From contig JAFABI010000002.1 in the NCBI GenBank assembly GCA_023426125.1, positions 68,395 through 132,394 of the forward strand: DNA of 64,000 nucleotides, read 5' to 3'. The number at the start of each line of letters is the position of its first letter. Positions within the stretch are counted from its first letter, which is position 1. This stretch comes from Bacillota bacterium. GTDB taxonomy: Bacteria > Bacillota > Clostridia > Acetivibrionales > DTU013. The position numbers and the translations under genes are program-made. Below are positions 62,515 through 64,000 of this stretch, piece after piece. The notes under the pieces were generated by a model that did no database searches, was not told where the DNA came from, and was given only the letters and a program-made list of their open reading frames with translations.

Positions 62515-62544
62515 CTGTTAGTACCCTTACCTTACCCGACTTTT

Positions 62545-62620
62545 ATAACGAGGCGACCAAAATGTCCCCCACCTCTATAGGTGGCGGGTACCGAATTGGT
62601 TTTCAGGCGGTGAACATATC
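62545..62620 (-). repeat. GGTACC-centred repeat, copy 2
   Basis: GTCCCCCACCT, then GGCGGGTACCGAATTGG and TTTTCAGGCGGTGA match the copy at 18154 without the nested hairpin. It overlaps the end of the integrase-like remnant. Confidence 0.75.
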
Positions 62621-62841
62621 TGGTTTATCTTGTAAATCCTAAGCTCTTTTAAAATGACTTCCTGAAGTGGTATTTGCCTTTTAGAGTTCTTAGTCTTAGG
62701 TTCACCGATAACGATAGAGGTTTTATTACCGCCTTTATTTAACAAGTCCTCTGCTATGGCGGTATGTCTAAAGTAGTTTAAATATTTTATTGCCTGCCTA
62801 AATAATTGACAATGTAGCCATTGCTTAATTTTGGAGTTAAA
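62575..62841 (-). pseudogene. Integrase-like coding remnant
   Basis: A minus-strand frame without a start reads ...SIVIGEPKTKNSKRQIPLQE, a pattern typical of the core of tyrosine recombinases of phage and Tn916-like elements, where a hhhxxPKTKxSxRxIPLP segment precedes the first catalytic region. The 5' part (KQWLHCQLFRQAIKYLNYF) is not recognised. It lies beside an initiator tRNA gene, a common integration target. The rest of the 670-base gap up to 63144 shows no gene. Confidence 0.5.
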
Positions 62842-63144
62842 TTATAATTATTTATCTGATATAAACGTTTAAATTTATTTTTATGTATTTCTCATGCAGC
62901 TCATTGAATTAGCAAATCTGCTATGGTATATTAAAATCCTGAATTGATTAATATCAATATATGAACCCGAATCACAGGAATCCAATTGAGGGATCGTATG
63001 GCTAAGTATTTTTTTCAAGCGTGGCTTATGGAGTCGTAACCAATATGATCGGGGTGAGTATTACACAGTCTCCGAAAAAACTTTCGATTTGGCTATAGTA
63101 GCAATGAATTACATATAAAACATAATAGGAAGGGAGTTTTGAAC

Positions 63145-64000
63145 TTGAAAAAGCGTGTATCAGCCCTATCAGCCCTTGTATTGGCGATGTTCATGTTGGC
63201 GGTGTTAGCGCCGCAGAACATTTTCGCCGACGACGAGGGCAGCATCGAGCCGTGGGACGGCAAAGGCAACCTTGTCCCGACATCCAGCGCTGTCGGCAAT
63301 ATAAACGTGGATTCCGTTAACGGTAATGACAATAACAACGGAACCATAGATCATCCGGTGAAGACCCTTGTGAAAGCTCAGGCGTTGGCGAGAGACGCTG
63401 TTAATAACGCCGGCGATGTAACGGTTTATCTCAAAGGCGGGGTTTATACCCTTGAGGAGGCGCTGGAGTTCGATGGCGACCTGGATTCGCATCCGGACGG
63501 AAACACCGTAACCTATAAAAATTACAACGACGAAAAAGTCTATATTTCGGGCGGTAGGGCGATTGATGAGTGGACCGAAGCCGAAACCGAATCCGATCCC
63601 GAACCGTTTGAAAGGATTGACGTAACATCGGATATCAGGTATATTCAAGAACCAACCGGATTTATTCTTTGGTCGGGGCAAGGATATAAGTACGATCATT
63701 ATAAGCTGGAAAACGGCACATATACCGCGTCGCTTGATGGCCCTCCCAGCAATCCGGGTGTAGGCCGCGGTGAAATTCTTAGAACCGACTCCGCAAAGGT
63801 CCCGATGACATACGGCCCCACCGCGGGCGAAAAATACACCATCTCCTTTGACTGGAAAATTGTGGGGTCGGGGAATATTAATTTCAGGATCTTCAGCAAT
63901 TCAGTCGGCGGAAACGGACGGGTTTATAGTACTTCTTTATCCGGTGCATCAGGTACATACAGCCAAACCATGGATTTTACCGGACCAATAAACGATCCCG
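63145..64000 (+). CDS. Secreted parallel beta-helix protein, 3' partial
   Basis: A secreted protein that runs off the window. TTG 63145 follows AAGGGAG and starts a signal peptide (MKKRVSALSALVLAMFMLAV, cleavage near IFADDE). VDSVNGNDNNNGTIDHPVKT and AGDVTVYLKGGVYTLEEALE open a pectate-lyase-like right-handed beta-helix, as in many polysaccharide-active proteins. From about residue 195 a binding-like beta-sandwich (YTASLDGPP, KYTISFDWKIVGSG) follows. At least 285 residues are visible. Confidence 0.8.
   Translation, partial: MKKRVSALSALVLAMFMLAVLAPQNIFADDEGSIEPWDGKGNLVPTSSAVGNINVDSVNGNDNNNGTIDHPVKTLVKAQALARDAVNNAGDVTVYLKGGVYTLEEALEFDGDLDSHPDGNTVTYKNYNDEKVYISGGRAIDEWTEAETESDPEPFERIDVTSDIRYIQEPTGFILWSGQGYKYDHYKLENGTYTASLDGPPSNPGVGRGEILRTDSAKVPMTYGPTAGEKYTISFDWKIVGSGNINFRIFSNSVGGNGRVYSTSLSGASGTYSQTMDFTGPINDP

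Overview
The window looks like the chromosome of a spore-forming, anaerobic member of the Clostridia (Firmicutes). The evidence is the conserved mazG-hup-rqcP-yabP-yabQ-divIC-yabR block with two sporulation genes, several YesM/YesN- and AraC-type regulators beside Lpl-type sugar ABC transporters, AGGAGG-type ribosome binding sites with many TTG and GTG starts, and typical sigma-A promoters. No species can be named from sequence alone.

Layout. 1-4.8 kb: end of a branched-chain amino acid operon (ilvN, ilvC, leuA, cimA); cimA suggests isoleucine is made from pyruvate and acetyl-CoA through citramalate. 5.2-14.6 kb: a small unknown protein, a YesM/YesN two-component system and a sugar ABC importer (binding lipoprotein, two permeases), then a second binding lipoprotein. 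14.7-23.9 kb: housekeeping and envelope genes (L,D-transpeptidase, 2H phosphoesterase-like protein, flavodoxin, two DUF4330 proteins with an O-antigen-ligase-like protein, alanine dehydrogenase with an Lrp regulator, a membrane-anchored Mrr-like protein without its usual catalytic residues, sfsA). 24-39.3 kb: a polysaccharide-use locus: membrane-bound AraC regulator, LplB/LplC permeases, LplA-like lipoprotein, two Gfo/Idh/MocA oxidoreductases, a very large secreted heparinase II/III-like lyase and another AraC regulator. A decayed group II intron sits inside the transporter operon. 39.5-41.2 kb: PiT phosphate transporter (5' end out of frame) and its DUF47 partner. 42.2-52.9 kb: a second Lpl-type locus with a binding-protein gene broken by one in-frame TGA, a fused glycosidase-like/xylose-isomerase-like protein with a 5' frameshift, a URO-D-like methyltransferase, an AraC and a ROK regulator. 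53-56.8 kb: the mazG-yabR block. 57.1-61.4 kb: HxlR regulator, two iron-sulfur aldo/keto reductases and a sialate-O-acetylesterase-like protein. 61.5-62.5 kb: tRNA-Leu(UAA), a flavin reductase and the initiator tRNA. The right edge carries integrase-like debris and the start of a secreted beta-helix protein.

How it works together. At least three carbohydrate importers are encoded, none with its own ATPase, so a shared MsmX-type ATPase elsewhere is expected. Secreted lyase and beta-helix proteins would cut complex (probably uronate-containing) glycans outside the cell, the lipoproteins and permeases import the oligosaccharides, and Gfo/Idh, glycosidase, esterase and aldo/keto reductase proteins process them inside.

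The most unusual non-coding feature is a set of dispersed, hairpin-forming intergenic repeats: a two-palindrome composite element with four full copies, a TCATTGCGAG-type family, an AAATTT hairpin family, a GGTACC-centred family and a 103-bp tandem array. They cluster in gaps next to transporter and regulatory genes, and several gene remnants and disrupted genes suggest a locus under active rearrangement.
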